A stretch of 32,832 nucleotides of DNA from Candidatus Poribacteria bacterium (GCA_009845545.1 VXZK01000358.1:1-32832), one strand, 5' to 3'; counted from the first letter of the stretch, positions 7,379 to 15,920 are shown. Program-made: numbers and translations. The notes: generated by a model not told the origin, from the sequence alone.

Positions 7379-8125
7379 TTAAGCGTGAATAGCGTTGGCG
7401 AAATCTTTCATTAATTCAAAGGAGCCATTTTTTTCGAGCACATTGCCTGTGACGATGAAATCGGCACCTGCTTTCACTTTTTCTGCAGCGATTTTCGGTG
7501 TACGAATGCCGCCACCGACGATTAATGGAATGCTGATTTGGTTTTTCACAGCGGAGATCATCTGGTCAGGTACAGGCTGCGCTGCCCCGCTGCCTGCCTC
7601 TAAATATACCATTTGCATGCCGAGATATTCCGCAGCCAACGCGTGTGGTCCCGCGATATCCGGCTTATCGCGTGGAATAGGTGCCGTCCCGCTCATAAAT
7701 TCGACAGCGGTTCTGTTGCCACCCTCAATAAGCATATAACCGGTCGGGATAGGTTTAAGGGCATAGCGCTGTATCCACGGTGCTGCCTTAACTTGTTCGC
7801 CAATGAGATAGTTCGGGTTGCGTCCACTAATCAGACTGATATAGAGAATAGCGTCTGCATGTGGTGTAAGATGCATTGAATCACCCGGGAAAAGCACGAT
7901 AGGGAGTTCCGTCTCCTGCTTGAGTGCTTTCGCAATTGGATGCAAATCGTTTGTTAAAAAGCTGCCGCCTAACAAGATAGCATCTGCGCCAGCCTGCTCG
8001 ACCGCCACTGCGAGTTTGGCACATTTATCGACTTCGCACTGCTCCGGATCGATTAAAACAAAATAACCAGCGTTATGCTTTTTTAGCACCACATTGAAGT
8101 AGTCGAGAACCGAATTTGATCTCAA
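7379..8125 (-). CDS. Geranylgeranylglyceryl phosphate synthase family (group II-like)
   Basis: 248-residue TIM-barrel prenyltransferase of the GGGPS/PcrB family, which joins a polyprenyl diphosphate to sn-glycerol-1-phosphate, the first ether bond of archaeal-type lipids. Family signatures are visible: LIDPEQ, GADAILLGGS, LFPGD, HADAILYISLISGRNPNYLIG, PIPTGYMLIEGG, PIPRDKPDIAGPHALAAEYLG, VYLEAGSGA and LIVGGGIRTP. The long form with SLISGRNP and YLEAGSGA matches group II enzymes known from Bacteroidetes and archaea. The start is TTG at 8125: AAGGA lies 9 nt upstream and no in-frame ATG fits. It has its own promoter inside the end of the upstream SpoU gene. Prenyl chain length and true acceptor are not predictable. 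Confidence 0.9.
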   Translation of the reverse strand: MRSNSVLDYFNVVLKKHNAGYFVLIDPEQCEVDKCAKLAVAVEQAGADAILLGGSFLTNDLHPIAKALKQETELPIVLFPGDSMHLTPHADAILYISLISGRNPNYLIGEQVKAAPWIQRYALKPIPTGYMLIEGGNRTAVEFMSGTAPIPRDKPDIAGPHALAAEYLGMQMVYLEAGSGAAQPVPDQMISAVKNQISIPLIVGGGIRTPKIAAEKVKAGADFIVTGNVLEKNGSFELMKDFANAIHA

Positions 8126-8213
8126 ATGCGATGTGTCCTTTTCATCTAATCGTTAAATTTTGGCTTGCAAACTGGGATTTTTTAGAGATTTGCGCGCCGC
8201 CTACTCTTTTAGA

Positions 8214-8242
8214 ATTGTACCATATTTTCGGCGATTTGTCAA
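8214..8242 (-). promoter_or_regulatory. Strong sigma70-type promoter of the GGGP synthase gene
   Basis: TTGACA (8237-8242) and TACAAT (8214-8219) are 17 nt apart on the minus strand. The -35 contains the TGA stop of the upstream SpoU gene. The predicted start is near 8207, giving a leader of about 80 nt. The gene can therefore be expressed independently of the UbiA-SpoU pair. Confidence 0.65.
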
Positions 8243-9456
8243 ATGCTACACTGTCGCGCCACCTCATAGAGCAGAACACCTGCTGCGACTCCTACATTGA
8301 GCGATGATTGTCCAGATGCCATCGGAATACGGACGAGTTCTGTACAGGACGCTCGCGTTTCAGGAGACAATCCCATATTCTCATTGCCAACAACAACAGC
8401 GGTAGGCAGCGAGAATTTCGTGGTGTATAACTCTTTTTCTGCATTGGATGTTCCGCCTAATACACTCCAGCCTGATAGACGTAGTGTCTCAATCGCGGCA
8501 CCGATATCTGTTGCATAGTACAACGGTAAACGTCCAACCGCGCCTCGTGACGCACGCACACAGTTTTTATGAAACGGACTCGCGCCTATATGACTCAGCA
8601 GGACGGCGGATACTCCGACTGCATCTGCTGTCCGCAATGTCATACCCAAATTGTCTGGGTTTACGATGTTCTCAGCGATGAGTATTGTACATCCGGGACT
8701 AAAGTGAAAATTGGGTTGACCGGATTCTGACAAAAAGTGCCGAAAGTTAAAGTATACCGATGCTATAACTGGTGGTACCGGGCGGTTTGTAGTGACTGAA
8801 CCCATCACACCATGGTTAACTTGGTAACAGGAAATATTATCGGCAGATGCTCGCTTTAAGAGACTTTGCCCTTCCGATGTTTCAAAGAGGGCAGTGGTAT
8901 AAAGGATTCTCTCAATAGGGAGTCCGTCTCTAATTGCCCGTTCTACCATCAGATCTCCTTCGACAACAAATTGCGAATATTCAAGTTTGCCCTTCAAGGT
9001 GGCTAATTTACGCATATCTGCGGCAACTGCATCTTTGCGTTTAGAAATAGTTCGCTGCTCTACTACAGCACTTCCGCGTTTAATACCGCGATAAAATCTT
9101 CCATCATCTGTATGAACAAATTCACCTTCTAAGACATCGTGTATTCCGTTGTCCATCCACTTTTCTGTTAGGTGGAACATTCCGGAGCATCGTCTTGGAA
9201 AAGCCAAGAGCAGTTCTCTCAGACTTCGCTCGGTCATGGCAGTAAGATAGACTTGATAATCAGTATCAAAGGTGGCCCCTTGTGTCATTAGTAAGACTCC
9301 ATCGAACTTCTGCCAACCTGCGGTAAGCACCTGATAATTTTGGTGCCATTCACCTGTCTTAGAAAAGGTGTGGTACGCCTGTTTAAAGTGAGAGACGACC
9401 GTAGCATCGGGATTTTCTTTTTCTAAGAAAGCAATGACTTCATCGTAGTTTATCAT
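8239..9456 (-). CDS. SpoU/TrmH family RNA 2'-O-methyltransferase with extra N-terminal domain
   Basis: 405 residues. The C-terminal half is a SpoU (SPOUT) methyltransferase: a substrate-binding domain (FVVEGDLMVERAI) followed by motif 1 NPDNLGMTLRTADAVG, motif 2 VVVGNENMGLSP and motif 3 IPMASGQSSLNVGVAAGVLLYE, which form the knotted SAM site. Such enzymes methylate ribose in rRNA or tRNA. About 130 N-terminal residues before the SpoU part are not a usual SpoU domain. They faintly recall the N-terminal half of some GNAT proteins (AFLEKENPDATV…), which is speculative. The start is ATG 9456, overlapping the stop of the UbiA gene as ATGA, which suggests translational coupling. The longer frame to 9531 is a shadow of the UbiA gene. 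Confidence 0.88.
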   Translation of the reverse strand: MINYDEVIAFLEKENPDATVVSHFKQAYHTFSKTGEWHQNYQVLTAGWQKFDGVLLMTQGATFDTDYQVYLTAMTERSLRELLLAFPRRCSGMFHLTEKWMDNGIHDVLEGEFVHTDDGRFYRGIKRGSAVVEQRTISKRKDAVAADMRKLATLKGKLEYSQFVVEGDLMVERAIRDGLPIERILYTTALFETSEGQSLLKRASADNISCYQVNHGVMGSVTTNRPVPPVIASVYFNFRHFLSESGQPNFHFSPGCTILIAENIVNPDNLGMTLRTADAVGVSAVLLSHIGASPFHKNCVRASRGAVGRLPLYYATDIGAAIETLRLSGWSVLGGTSNAEKELYTTKFSLPTAVVVGNENMGLSPETRASCTELVRIPMASGQSSLNVGVAAGVLLYEVARQCSI

Positions 9457-10301
9457 AGAAAGGTTCCGAGATAGATTGCACCGAGTCCGACGAATATATC
9501 CCACTTCATCCAGCGTTGGATGGCGGTACAACTCTCTTTGGAAGCATCACGTAACAGGCGGATAGCACATCCGATCAGGACCAAATCGACACCGAGTACA
9601 ACTGCCAACAGATAATGCCATGAATACCCGCTAAAAAGGTAGGGGATAGGACTGAATAGAATAACCAACCCCATGAAACCGATAGCTGTCTTTACAGCGA
9701 GTTGTGGGTTGAGAATGGCGAGTGTTTTCACACTGTTTTTCAAGTCGCCTTCTGTATCTTCAAGGTCTTTGATAATTTCTCGCGCTGTTGTGAACAGGAA
9801 CGCAAAGATTGCTGGAATCAGTGTGCCTTGCACCGAATCTATCGCGATGCCGCCAGAGATAAAGGTTAAACCGGTTAAACTGCTCACGACTAAATTGCCG
9901 ACAAATGGTATACGTTTCAGCCAGCGTGCGTAAGTCGCGAGTGCGGCGAATACGAGAATTGCAATCGCTGTTGCGTTTCTATTAATAAGTGTCCCCAAAT
10001 AGATACCGATAGCAACAAGAATCACCGCAAAAATCAGTGCATCTACGCGCCGAATGCGTCCAGAAGGTAGCGGTCGTCGTGGTCGATTAATTTGGTCAAT
10101 GTTATAATCGGAATAATCGTTTATGGCGTTCCCAGCAGAAAGCATGATGAATGCGGCGATAGAAACCAACCAAAGCCGAATGTCAACAAGATTTTGGATG
10201 GTGTCTTGGCTGGCGAACATCCCACCGAGCCATGCGGAGATAAAAGCGATAATTCCGTTAAGAGGGCGCGTCAGTTCAAGATATGCGAACAGCGTTTTCA
10301 T
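9453..10301 (-). CDS. UbiA-family prenyltransferase, digeranylgeranylglyceryl phosphate synthase-like
   Basis: 282-residue polytopic membrane prenyltransferase with about eight or nine hydrophobic segments. The first Asp-rich motif, NAINDYSDYNIDQINRPRRP, and the second, REIIKDLEDTEGD, place it in the UbiA superfamily. Length and the RPRRPLPSGRI form resemble archaeal DGGGP synthases and their bacterial relatives rather than UbiA proper or MenA. With the GGGP synthase 1.3 kb downstream, a role in adding a second prenyl chain to a glycerol-1-phosphate ether is plausible. The start is set at 10301 (MKTLFAYLELTRPLN), where UbiA homology begins; the frame open to 10478 crosses a low-complexity repeat and the end of lpxD. 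Only a weak CGGA precedes it. A ubiquinone or other quinone role is the main alternative. Confidence 0.82.
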   Translation of the reverse strand: MKTLFAYLELTRPLNGIIAFISAWLGGMFASQDTIQNLVDIRLWLVSIAAFIMLSAGNAINDYSDYNIDQINRPRRPLPSGRIRRVDALIFAVILVAIGIYLGTLINRNATAIAILVFAALATYARWLKRIPFVGNLVVSSLTGLTFISGGIAIDSVQGTLIPAIFAFLFTTAREIIKDLEDTEGDLKNSVKTLAILNPQLAVKTAIGFMGLVILFSPIPYLFSGYSWHYLLAVVLGVDLVLIGCAIRLLRDASKESCTAIQRWMKWDIFVGLGAIYLGTFL

Positions 10302-10391
10302 TTCCGAGATTTTGACTCCCAGTTTATTATGGTAGATTTCAGAATTAAGCAAGTTTAAAGATGAAACGGACGTTTTTGATCTTCGGATGGA

Positions 10392-10414
10392 TTGGAAGGT
10401 TGGAAGGTTGGAAG
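10392..10414. repeat. Short tandem repeat, TTGGAAGG units
   Basis: Almost three copies of an 8-nt unit in the 166-nt gap between lpxD and the UbiA gene. It is a possible slippage site. Confidence 0.6.
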
Positions 10415-10467
10415 TGCGGGAGATAGCCAAAATGGCGGTTCTTCCCCCCTTCCTGTCAGGAGTGCTG

Positions 10468-11514
10468 CTATGATTCATCCTCTAACTCTTGAAGCTTTGC
10501 TTCGAGTTCTTCCATGCGTTTCTGGAGTTTTGCGAATTCAGGGAGCAGTTCTGGGAGTTTTCGGGTTGCGGCGTGAATTCGTAATTCCTGCTTATGCGGG
10601 CGCGCTGGAAATCCGGAGAGGTGACTTCCGGCAGGCATATCTTTTGTAACCGCGGATTTCGCGTAAACGACGCTGTCATCCCCAAGCGTTAGATGTCCTG
10701 CAGCCCCGCCGTGTCCTGCGATATTGACTCGATTGCCGAGCGTGGTACTTCCAGCGATACCAACTTGTGCGGCGAGGCAGCAATCTTCGCCGATCACAAC
10801 GTTGTGCGCGATTTGGACAAGATTATCCAACTTCGTGCCACGTTTGATGAGTGTTTCCGAAAGCGTTGCCCGATCAATGGTCGTATTAGCACCAATTTCG
10901 ACATCATCTTCAATAACGACAGTCCCAATCTGCGGAATCTTGTGGTGTCGGTTGCTGACCGGCGCGAATCCGAAACCGTCACTTCCAATAACAGCGCCAC
11001 AGTGGATAATCACTCGGTCTCCAATTGTGACTTCCTCTCGGATATTCACGTGTGGATAGATAAGCCCATCAGCCCCGATTTTAGAGCCTTCACCGATATA
11101 GACGAAAGGTTGAATGACGGTGTCATTGCCAATTTCAACGTTGTCAGCGATGTAAGTAAACGCTTGAATTGAGACGCGCTCACCGAGTTTGACGTTCTTA
11201 CCTAAAATTGCTGTTTCATCAACCCCTGGAAATGCGCGATGGTTTTTGTCCCATGAGAACATCTCCAAAACTTTAACGAAAGCCCAATAAGGATTATCAA
11301 CGCGAATCGTCGGCTTTCCATTGCCAGAGACACCGCGCCCAATAATGATAGCCGCGGCTTGGGTTGTCGCGATAGCGGCGAGATACTTCGGATTAGCAAC
11401 AAAGGTAATCTGAGTCGGGAGCGCCTCGTTGATTCCAGAAACTCCTGTAATTTCAATCTCACCATCGCCAGAAAGATCTCCATTGAGGTGTTCACAAATT
11501 TCTTTGAGTTTCAT
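10468..11514 (-). CDS. lpxD: UDP-3-O-acylglucosamine N-acyltransferase
   Basis: 348 residues. LpxD adds the second acyl chain in lipid A synthesis, transferring a hydroxyacyl group from ACP. The N-terminal uridine-binding domain (about 1-95, with VSGINEALPTQITFVANPKY) is followed by a left-handed beta-helix of hexapeptide repeats (about 100-320). The catalytic His is in NLVQIAHNVVIG (H237), and GSDGFGFAP is present. It ends in a charged coiled coil, typical of LpxD trimers. skp is 80 nt upstream and bamA is beyond it, the classical bamA-skp-lpxD order; fabZ, lpxA and lpxB do not follow, and a UbiA gene is found instead. Confidence 0.97.
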   Translation of the reverse strand: MKLKEICEHLNGDLSGDGEIEITGVSGINEALPTQITFVANPKYLAAIATTQAAAIIIGRGVSGNGKPTIRVDNPYWAFVKVLEMFSWDKNHRAFPGVDETAILGKNVKLGERVSIQAFTYIADNVEIGNDTVIQPFVYIGEGSKIGADGLIYPHVNIREEVTIGDRVIIHCGAVIGSDGFGFAPVSNRHHKIPQIGTVVIEDDVEIGANTTIDRATLSETLIKRGTKLDNLVQIAHNVVIGEDCCLAAQVGIAGSTTLGNRVNIAGHGGAAGHLTLGDDSVVYAKSAVTKDMPAGSHLSGFPARPHKQELRIHAATRKLPELLPEFAKLQKRMEELEAKLQELEDES

Positions 11515-11594
11515 AGGTACCTACCCTAATCCTTTCTCCGTGGCTTTGATTCGTTTTACATTCATACGACGGAGTTGAGCCTATGCGTGTAACG

Positions 11595-12149
11595 TTATTC
11601 AGGATTTTCGCCATTTTCATTCATCAAGTCGGTTAACCGCTTTGTTAGATCGTATTTCTCTTTGACATAAAGCGTGATGAGCCGTTTTTCGAGAATGATG
11701 TCATAGTTGTCGTCTTTACCGACTTTGATAATTAGGTCTTCAAGACTTTTGTAAATCGGTTCGAGCAATTCCCGCTCTTTTTCAATGAGTGCTTGCTGAC
11801 CCACTTCTCGTTCGCGTTGGTATTCCTGCTGTTTCTGGAGGATTTCGTTGTTCAAATCCGCAGTTTGTGCTTCTTCAACGAAGAGTTCCGTTTTGGTTTT
11901 CTTCTCTTGCAGCGTAAGGATTTCTTGGCCTATTTTTTCCAATTTTTTCTGGAGTTTTTCGCCTGCTGCTCTGAGCGTTTCGGTCGCCTTCGTCGCTGCT
12001 GCGGATCCTTTTAGGACCTCTTCTGTGTTCACGACCCCGAATTTGAAGGCTTCCTGTCCAATACTTCCGGAACTGAAACAGAAAGCGACGGCAGAAATAA
12101 TTAAGAGAGTTAAGCGTGCTTCAGAAGCACCCAACCGAAATGATTTCAT
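11595..12149 (-). CDS. skp: OmpH/Skp family periplasmic chaperone
   Basis: 184 residues with an N-terminal signal peptide (hydrophobic LTLLIISAVAFCFSSGSIG, likely cleavage near residue 31) and a short beta segment FKFGVVNTEEVLKGS, as in Skp/OmpH. A long charged coiled coil (about 50-135) follows, then a C-terminal LEDLIIKVGKDDNYDIILEK segment that returns to the trimer core. It holds unfolded outer-membrane proteins on their way to BamA. It lies between bamA and lpxD in the expected order. AAGGA is 9 nt before the ATG. Confidence 0.9.
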   Translation of the reverse strand: MKSFRLGASEARLTLLIISAVAFCFSSGSIGQEAFKFGVVNTEEVLKGSAAATKATETLRAAGEKLQKKLEKIGQEILTLQEKKTKTELFVEEAQTADLNNEILQKQQEYQREREVGQQALIEKERELLEPIYKSLEDLIIKVGKDDNYDIILEKRLITLYVKEKYDLTKRLTDLMNENGENPE

Positions 12150-12202
12150 AATTAGTTATCCTTCTTCCTAAGAAAGAGATTTGTGGACTCATTCTCTGAA
12201 GC

Positions 12203-12218
12203 CGCAGTAATTACTGCG
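12203..12218. repeat. Perfect 16-bp palindrome CGCAGTAATTACTGCG
   Basis: It lies in the 163-nt gap between bamA and skp, flanked by a second inverted pair (ACTCAT 12188-12193, ATGAGT 12233-12238). No T-tract follows. It may be a dispersed-repeat member, an operator, or an RNA stem between two co-transcribed genes. Confidence 0.5.
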
Positions 12219-12312
12219 AAGCATTCGAGTATATGAGTGTCTCCATATTTCCTCACTTATTTTAGCGAAGTGTTTAAACAGATGGTTATCCACCCGTAAT
12301 TTCAATATTTTG

Positions 12313-14802
12313 TTAGAACCCGGGGCCAACCGTGAAATGGAATCTGCCTGCGGGTTCACCGCTAAGGCGATCTAAACCGTATCCCCAACCTAACCGGGCT
12401 AACATGCCGAACATGTTAAGTCGAGCTTCAACGCCGAGTCCTTTTTTCATGTTAATTTGACTAAACGGATTTGGAACACTTTCATCCCATACTTGTCCTA
12501 TATCGAAAAATAGGGCTGCTGTAAGCTGCTGTGAAACCGGAATCCGATACTCAAGGTTCGCGAAGAAGACTTTATCACCGCCGTAAGGATTATAGGTTTT
12601 TGAACCGTCAGGAGGGTCAGGGTAAATTTCATAGTCTTCATAGCCGCGAACGGTATCTACGCCGCCGAGGAAAAAGCGTTCATAAAACAAGAAGTAGGAA
12701 TCAGTGCTTTTACTGACCATGTAGCCAGCGCGTGCGTGTACAGCGATGACATGGTTCCACCAGCCGCTATAGAACCAGCTGGTATCTGCGGAGTATTTCT
12801 GGAACTCATTATCTGCGCCTAAGATTCCGCCGGAGTATTCATAAGAAATCGTATGGGATGCGCCGCCTGTCGGATCATACAAAGAGGTTCGATAGTCTCG
12901 GGTATCTCTACCAACGGCAAAGAGGATACTCCGCGTAGAGCGATTAATCAATTCGGCATCGGGGTTATGCGCTTCAACATGTTCATTGCGAAGCCGGACG
13001 GACAGATCAATATCGTAGGCGATTGGACGACCGAGTGTTACGGATGCGCCGCGTCGTCCCCAAACGTATCTATCGTATCGATAATTAGGATTTGCTCGGT
13101 TATATAAAGCGCCGACGGTTCCGTAATAGCGTCGGAAACGTCGATTATCGTAGATGCGGGCGTTAAGTCGGGTGGGTGTTCCAAACACCCAAGGCGTTCC
13201 AAAACTGAGTTCGGCTGTATGATGGTCCCGCGTGCCTAATTCACCTTTTAGATGGACGCGATAGGCGCGTCCGAGGAGGTTGTTTTGTCCGACCTCAGCG
13301 GTGCCAAAGATTCCGCCCTCACTTCCGTACCCGCCTCCGAGGCTCAGCATTCCGGTTTGCGGTGTTTCAGCGATATTAACTCTTAAATCCTTTCGATTCT
13401 CTTCGGCAGTATCGCTGGGAACAAAGTCAACAGCCCGGATGAAAGACCCCATCTGGAACAGACGCTGCCGTGCTTTACGCAAGGCTTTCACGTCTAAGAG
13501 CTCATCGGACTCAATATCCAAAAAATCCAATTCACGTTTAACGACGTGCTCATTCGTTTTTTCGAGTCCGGTGATAATCACCTTCCCGATAATTATGACA
13601 TCCCCTTCGTTGATTCTCAAGGTAATATCAACGACGCCATCCGCCTCATTGAAGAAGGGAGTCGGTACAACTTCTGAGAGCAAATAACCTTTATCGAGAT
13701 ACGCCTGCTGCAATTTCGCGATGGATTCATCGAAGTTTCCGCGGTTGAATACCTCACCTTCAGCGGGGTCAAGCATTCTACGTATCTTTTTTTCCGAAAA
13801 CAGGTTTTTGGCACCGGCTTGCACTTCAAGCGTATAGGTGCCGATGATAAATTCGGGACCTTCGTCAACAGTGATGTCAAGCATCATACCGGTTTTGTCC
13901 TCTGTGAACCGTTTTTCGTAACCGAGTACTTTTACCTGTGCAAATCCTCTGTCCTGATAGTAGTTGCGGAGGTTTAGGGACAGATCTTCTTCCTCAAACA
14001 AAATCTGGTCAAATGGTTTACCGGTGCGAGTTTTGAGTTTCTTCTGTAGTGTCTTCTCGGAAACCAGTTCGTTTCCGATAAAATTGATCTCCTCAATTCG
14101 CACTCTCGGTCCTTCATTTATCTCAAACGTGACTTGAACAGTATTCGCCTCTGTATCATCTGTAGGACTGCTCTTATCAAGATGCGTCTGTATACCGATA
14201 AGATAATATCCTTTTTCATGGTACAGATTTTTGAGTGCTCGCTCACTTTCCCATCGCCGCCGGTCGCTGAAAATCTCATCGGGACGGAGCGTTATCTCGT
14301 TTTTCAGCTTACCCGTGTCCAAATTATCGTTTCCGATAAAGTTGATGCCAGAAATCTTAGGATTCTCAACGACCTTATATATGATTTCAAGCCCGCCACC
14401 GTCGAAGGGTTGGGTATCTACTTGGACTTCGGCAAAGAACCCTGTGTCTTTAAAAAGGCTTTTCAGGTCTTGCGTAAGGAATTCAGGTGAAACTTCATCA
14501 CCGATTTGTGTTTGAATGAGTGTACGCAACATAGCTTCAGAACCAGTCTTTACCCCTTGAAAAGAAATTTGCTTCACAATGAACATCGGGTCAACCCCGG
14601 ATTTCGCGGTATCTGCGGTGTTTTCTTTGTCCATCTCGGTAGATGGAGCTGCCTTGGGATCACCGTCCGTATCTATCTGTTTTTCTAGAGTTGGCACTTC
14701 AGGCCCAAACACTACATCCGCCTGTTCTTCGGCAACAGCAGTGGTTGCAGCAAGTCCGCCGATTAGACTGATTAAAATCAGGATGTTTTTTATTGCCTTC
14801 AT
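12313..14802 (-). CDS. bamA: Outer membrane protein assembly factor BamA
   Basis: 829 residues. It has a signal peptide (1-25, IKNILILISLIGGLAATTAVA), an acidic linker (about 26-65), five POTRA domains (about 70-470; for example VKQISFQGVKTGSEA, ISGINFIGNDNLDTG, IEEINFIGNELVSE), and a 16-strand barrel with the loop-6 motif VRGYEDYEI. It ends in phenylalanine (FHFTVGPGF), the outer-membrane insertion signal. It inserts beta-barrel proteins. ATG 14802 is preceded by GGAGGA at ideal spacing; the frame open to 14841 begins upstream of that site and would bury the signal peptide. skp and lpxD follow. The 53-nt gap to ilvE suggests read-through transcription. Confidence 0.96.
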   Translation of the reverse strand: MKAIKNILILISLIGGLAATTAVAEEQADVVFGPEVPTLEKQIDTDGDPKAAPSTEMDKENTADTAKSGVDPMFIVKQISFQGVKTGSEAMLRTLIQTQIGDEVSPEFLTQDLKSLFKDTGFFAEVQVDTQPFDGGGLEIIYKVVENPKISGINFIGNDNLDTGKLKNEITLRPDEIFSDRRRWESERALKNLYHEKGYYLIGIQTHLDKSSPTDDTEANTVQVTFEINEGPRVRIEEINFIGNELVSEKTLQKKLKTRTGKPFDQILFEEEDLSLNLRNYYQDRGFAQVKVLGYEKRFTEDKTGMMLDITVDEGPEFIIGTYTLEVQAGAKNLFSEKKIRRMLDPAEGEVFNRGNFDESIAKLQQAYLDKGYLLSEVVPTPFFNEADGVVDITLRINEGDVIIIGKVIITGLEKTNEHVVKRELDFLDIESDELLDVKALRKARQRLFQMGSFIRAVDFVPSDTAEENRKDLRVNIAETPQTGMLSLGGGYGSEGGIFGTAEVGQNNLLGRAYRVHLKGELGTRDHHTAELSFGTPWVFGTPTRLNARIYDNRRFRRYYGTVGALYNRANPNYRYDRYVWGRRGASVTLGRPIAYDIDLSVRLRNEHVEAHNPDAELINRSTRSILFAVGRDTRDYRTSLYDPTGGASHTISYEYSGGILGADNEFQKYSADTSWFYSGWWNHVIAVHARAGYMVSKSTDSYFLFYERFFLGGVDTVRGYEDYEIYPDPPDGSKTYNPYGGDKVFFANLEYRIPVSQQLTAALFFDIGQVWDESVPNPFSQINMKKGLGVEARLNMFGMLARLGWGYGLDRLSGEPAGRFHFTVGPGF

Positions 14803-14855
14803 AATGAAATTTCCTCCTATGTACCGCGGGTTTTCCGCCACCTATGTGCCGGTAT

Positions 14856-15734
14856 CTATTCTGTGGTATAGATCGGAGTGCCGGAGTTATTCGCATACTG
14901 CCGGAACGCAGCGATCAGTCTCTGTGTTATCTTTCCGGGTTGCCCGTCGCCAATAGCTCGGCGGTCAATTTTCACAACCGGAATAACCTCGGCAGCAGTG
15001 CCAGTCAAAAAGCATTCATCAGCAATATAGAGGTCATGTCGTGTGAAGACGCGCTCTTCGAGGCGTATCCCGGCTTCACGTGCGATGTCTATGACACTGT
15101 TGCGGGTAACCCCCTCCAAAATGCCCATGTGTACTGGCGGCGTGACAAGCGTTCCGTTCTTTATCCAGAAGATATTGTCGCCGCTGCATTCAACGACATA
15201 GCCTTCAGCGTTGAGCATCAAAACCTCTTCCGCTCCTGCCTGTTTCCCTTCAATTTTCGCTAAGATATTATTTAGATAGTTTAACGATTTAATGCGTGGA
15301 TTAATGGCTTCAGCATAATTTCGTCGGACAGAAGCAGTTACGATCTCCAATCCGTCTTCATAGAATTTTTGTGGATATAGGACGATCTTATCTGCAATAA
15401 TTATGATGCTTGGCTTCGGACATTTATCAGGATCTAATCCTAAATCCCCGACGCCACGAGTTATAATCAATCGAATATAGGCTTCTCTGAGGTGATTTCG
15501 GCGGAGCGTCTCCAGGACGGTTTCTTTCATCGTTTCGATGGAGATCGGAATCTCTAACATAATCGACTTTGCCGAATCGTAAAGCCGTTCGAGGTGTTCG
15601 TCGAGTTTAAAGACGCGCCCGTTATAGGAACGGATGCCTTCAAACACACCATCTCCATAAAGCAAACCGTGGTCAAATACTGAGACTTTTGCCTCCGCTT
15701 TTGGTAAAAATTCTCCGTCGATATAAATCAACAT
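14856..15734 (-). CDS. ilvE: Branched-chain amino acid aminotransferase
   Basis: 292-residue fold-type IV PLP aminotransferase that performs the last step of leucine, isoleucine and valine synthesis. The N-terminal YIDGEFLPKAEAKVSVFDHGLLYGDGVFEGIR is characteristic. The PLP-binding lysine is K149 in RIKSLNYLNN. The later E-x-S/G-N block (ECSGDNIFWIKNG), VTPP, GILEGVTRN and FLTGTAAEV are conserved. Length is typical. ATG 15734 follows AGGAGG by 13 nt, within a leader element also seen before the lol permease gene. It has its own predicted promoter and is followed by bamA. Confidence 0.93.
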   Translation of the reverse strand: MLIYIDGEFLPKAEAKVSVFDHGLLYGDGVFEGIRSYNGRVFKLDEHLERLYDSAKSIMLEIPISIETMKETVLETLRRNHLREAYIRLIITRGVGDLGLDPDKCPKPSIIIIADKIVLYPQKFYEDGLEIVTASVRRNYAEAINPRIKSLNYLNNILAKIEGKQAGAEEVLMLNAEGYVVECSGDNIFWIKNGTLVTPPVHMGILEGVTRNSVIDIAREAGIRLEERVFTRHDLYIADECFLTGTAAEVIPVVKIDRRAIGDGQPGKITQRLIAAFRQYANNSGTPIYTTE

Positions 15735-15735
15735 T

Positions 15736-15766
15736 TTTTAATTATGGCCTCCTGGGCTGCCCTCCA
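15736..15766 (-). repeat. Leader element directly upstream of ilvE
   Basis: This 31-nt stretch matches the copy at 18211-18241 at 24 of 31 positions. Both have the minus-strand core CCATA(A/G)TTAAAA ending 1-3 nt from a start codon. It contains the probable ribosome site AGGAGG. Confidence 0.5.
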
Positions 15767-15803
15767 TTACATTTCGGGCAGGTTCTGGTCATCCTCGGCT
15801 GAT

Positions 15804-15832
15804 ATTATAGCGTCAGGCAGTTTTAATAAGAA
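15804..15832 (-). promoter_or_regulatory. Predicted promoter of ilvE
   Basis: On the minus strand TATAAT (15804-15809) has a weak -35 TTCTTA (15827-15832) at 17 nt. It begins where the T-tract of the upstream terminator ends. The predicted leader is about 60 nt. Confidence 0.4.
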
Positions 15833-15863
15833 AGAAAAAACCGTTTAGATTCTGAATACGGTT
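15826..15863 (-). terminator. Intrinsic terminator after lolD
   Basis: On the minus strand AACCGT (15858-15863) pairs with ACGGTT (15839-15844) around a 13-nt loop that can itself pair (ATTC/GAAT), followed by TTTTCTTTCTT. It lies 57 nt beyond the lolD stop and just before the ilvE promoter. Confidence 0.65.
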
Positions 15864-15920
15864 GGGATTCACGGAAAATCACCGCGAAGTGTAATGGCGC
15901 AGTATCCAGGATCCCTATAG

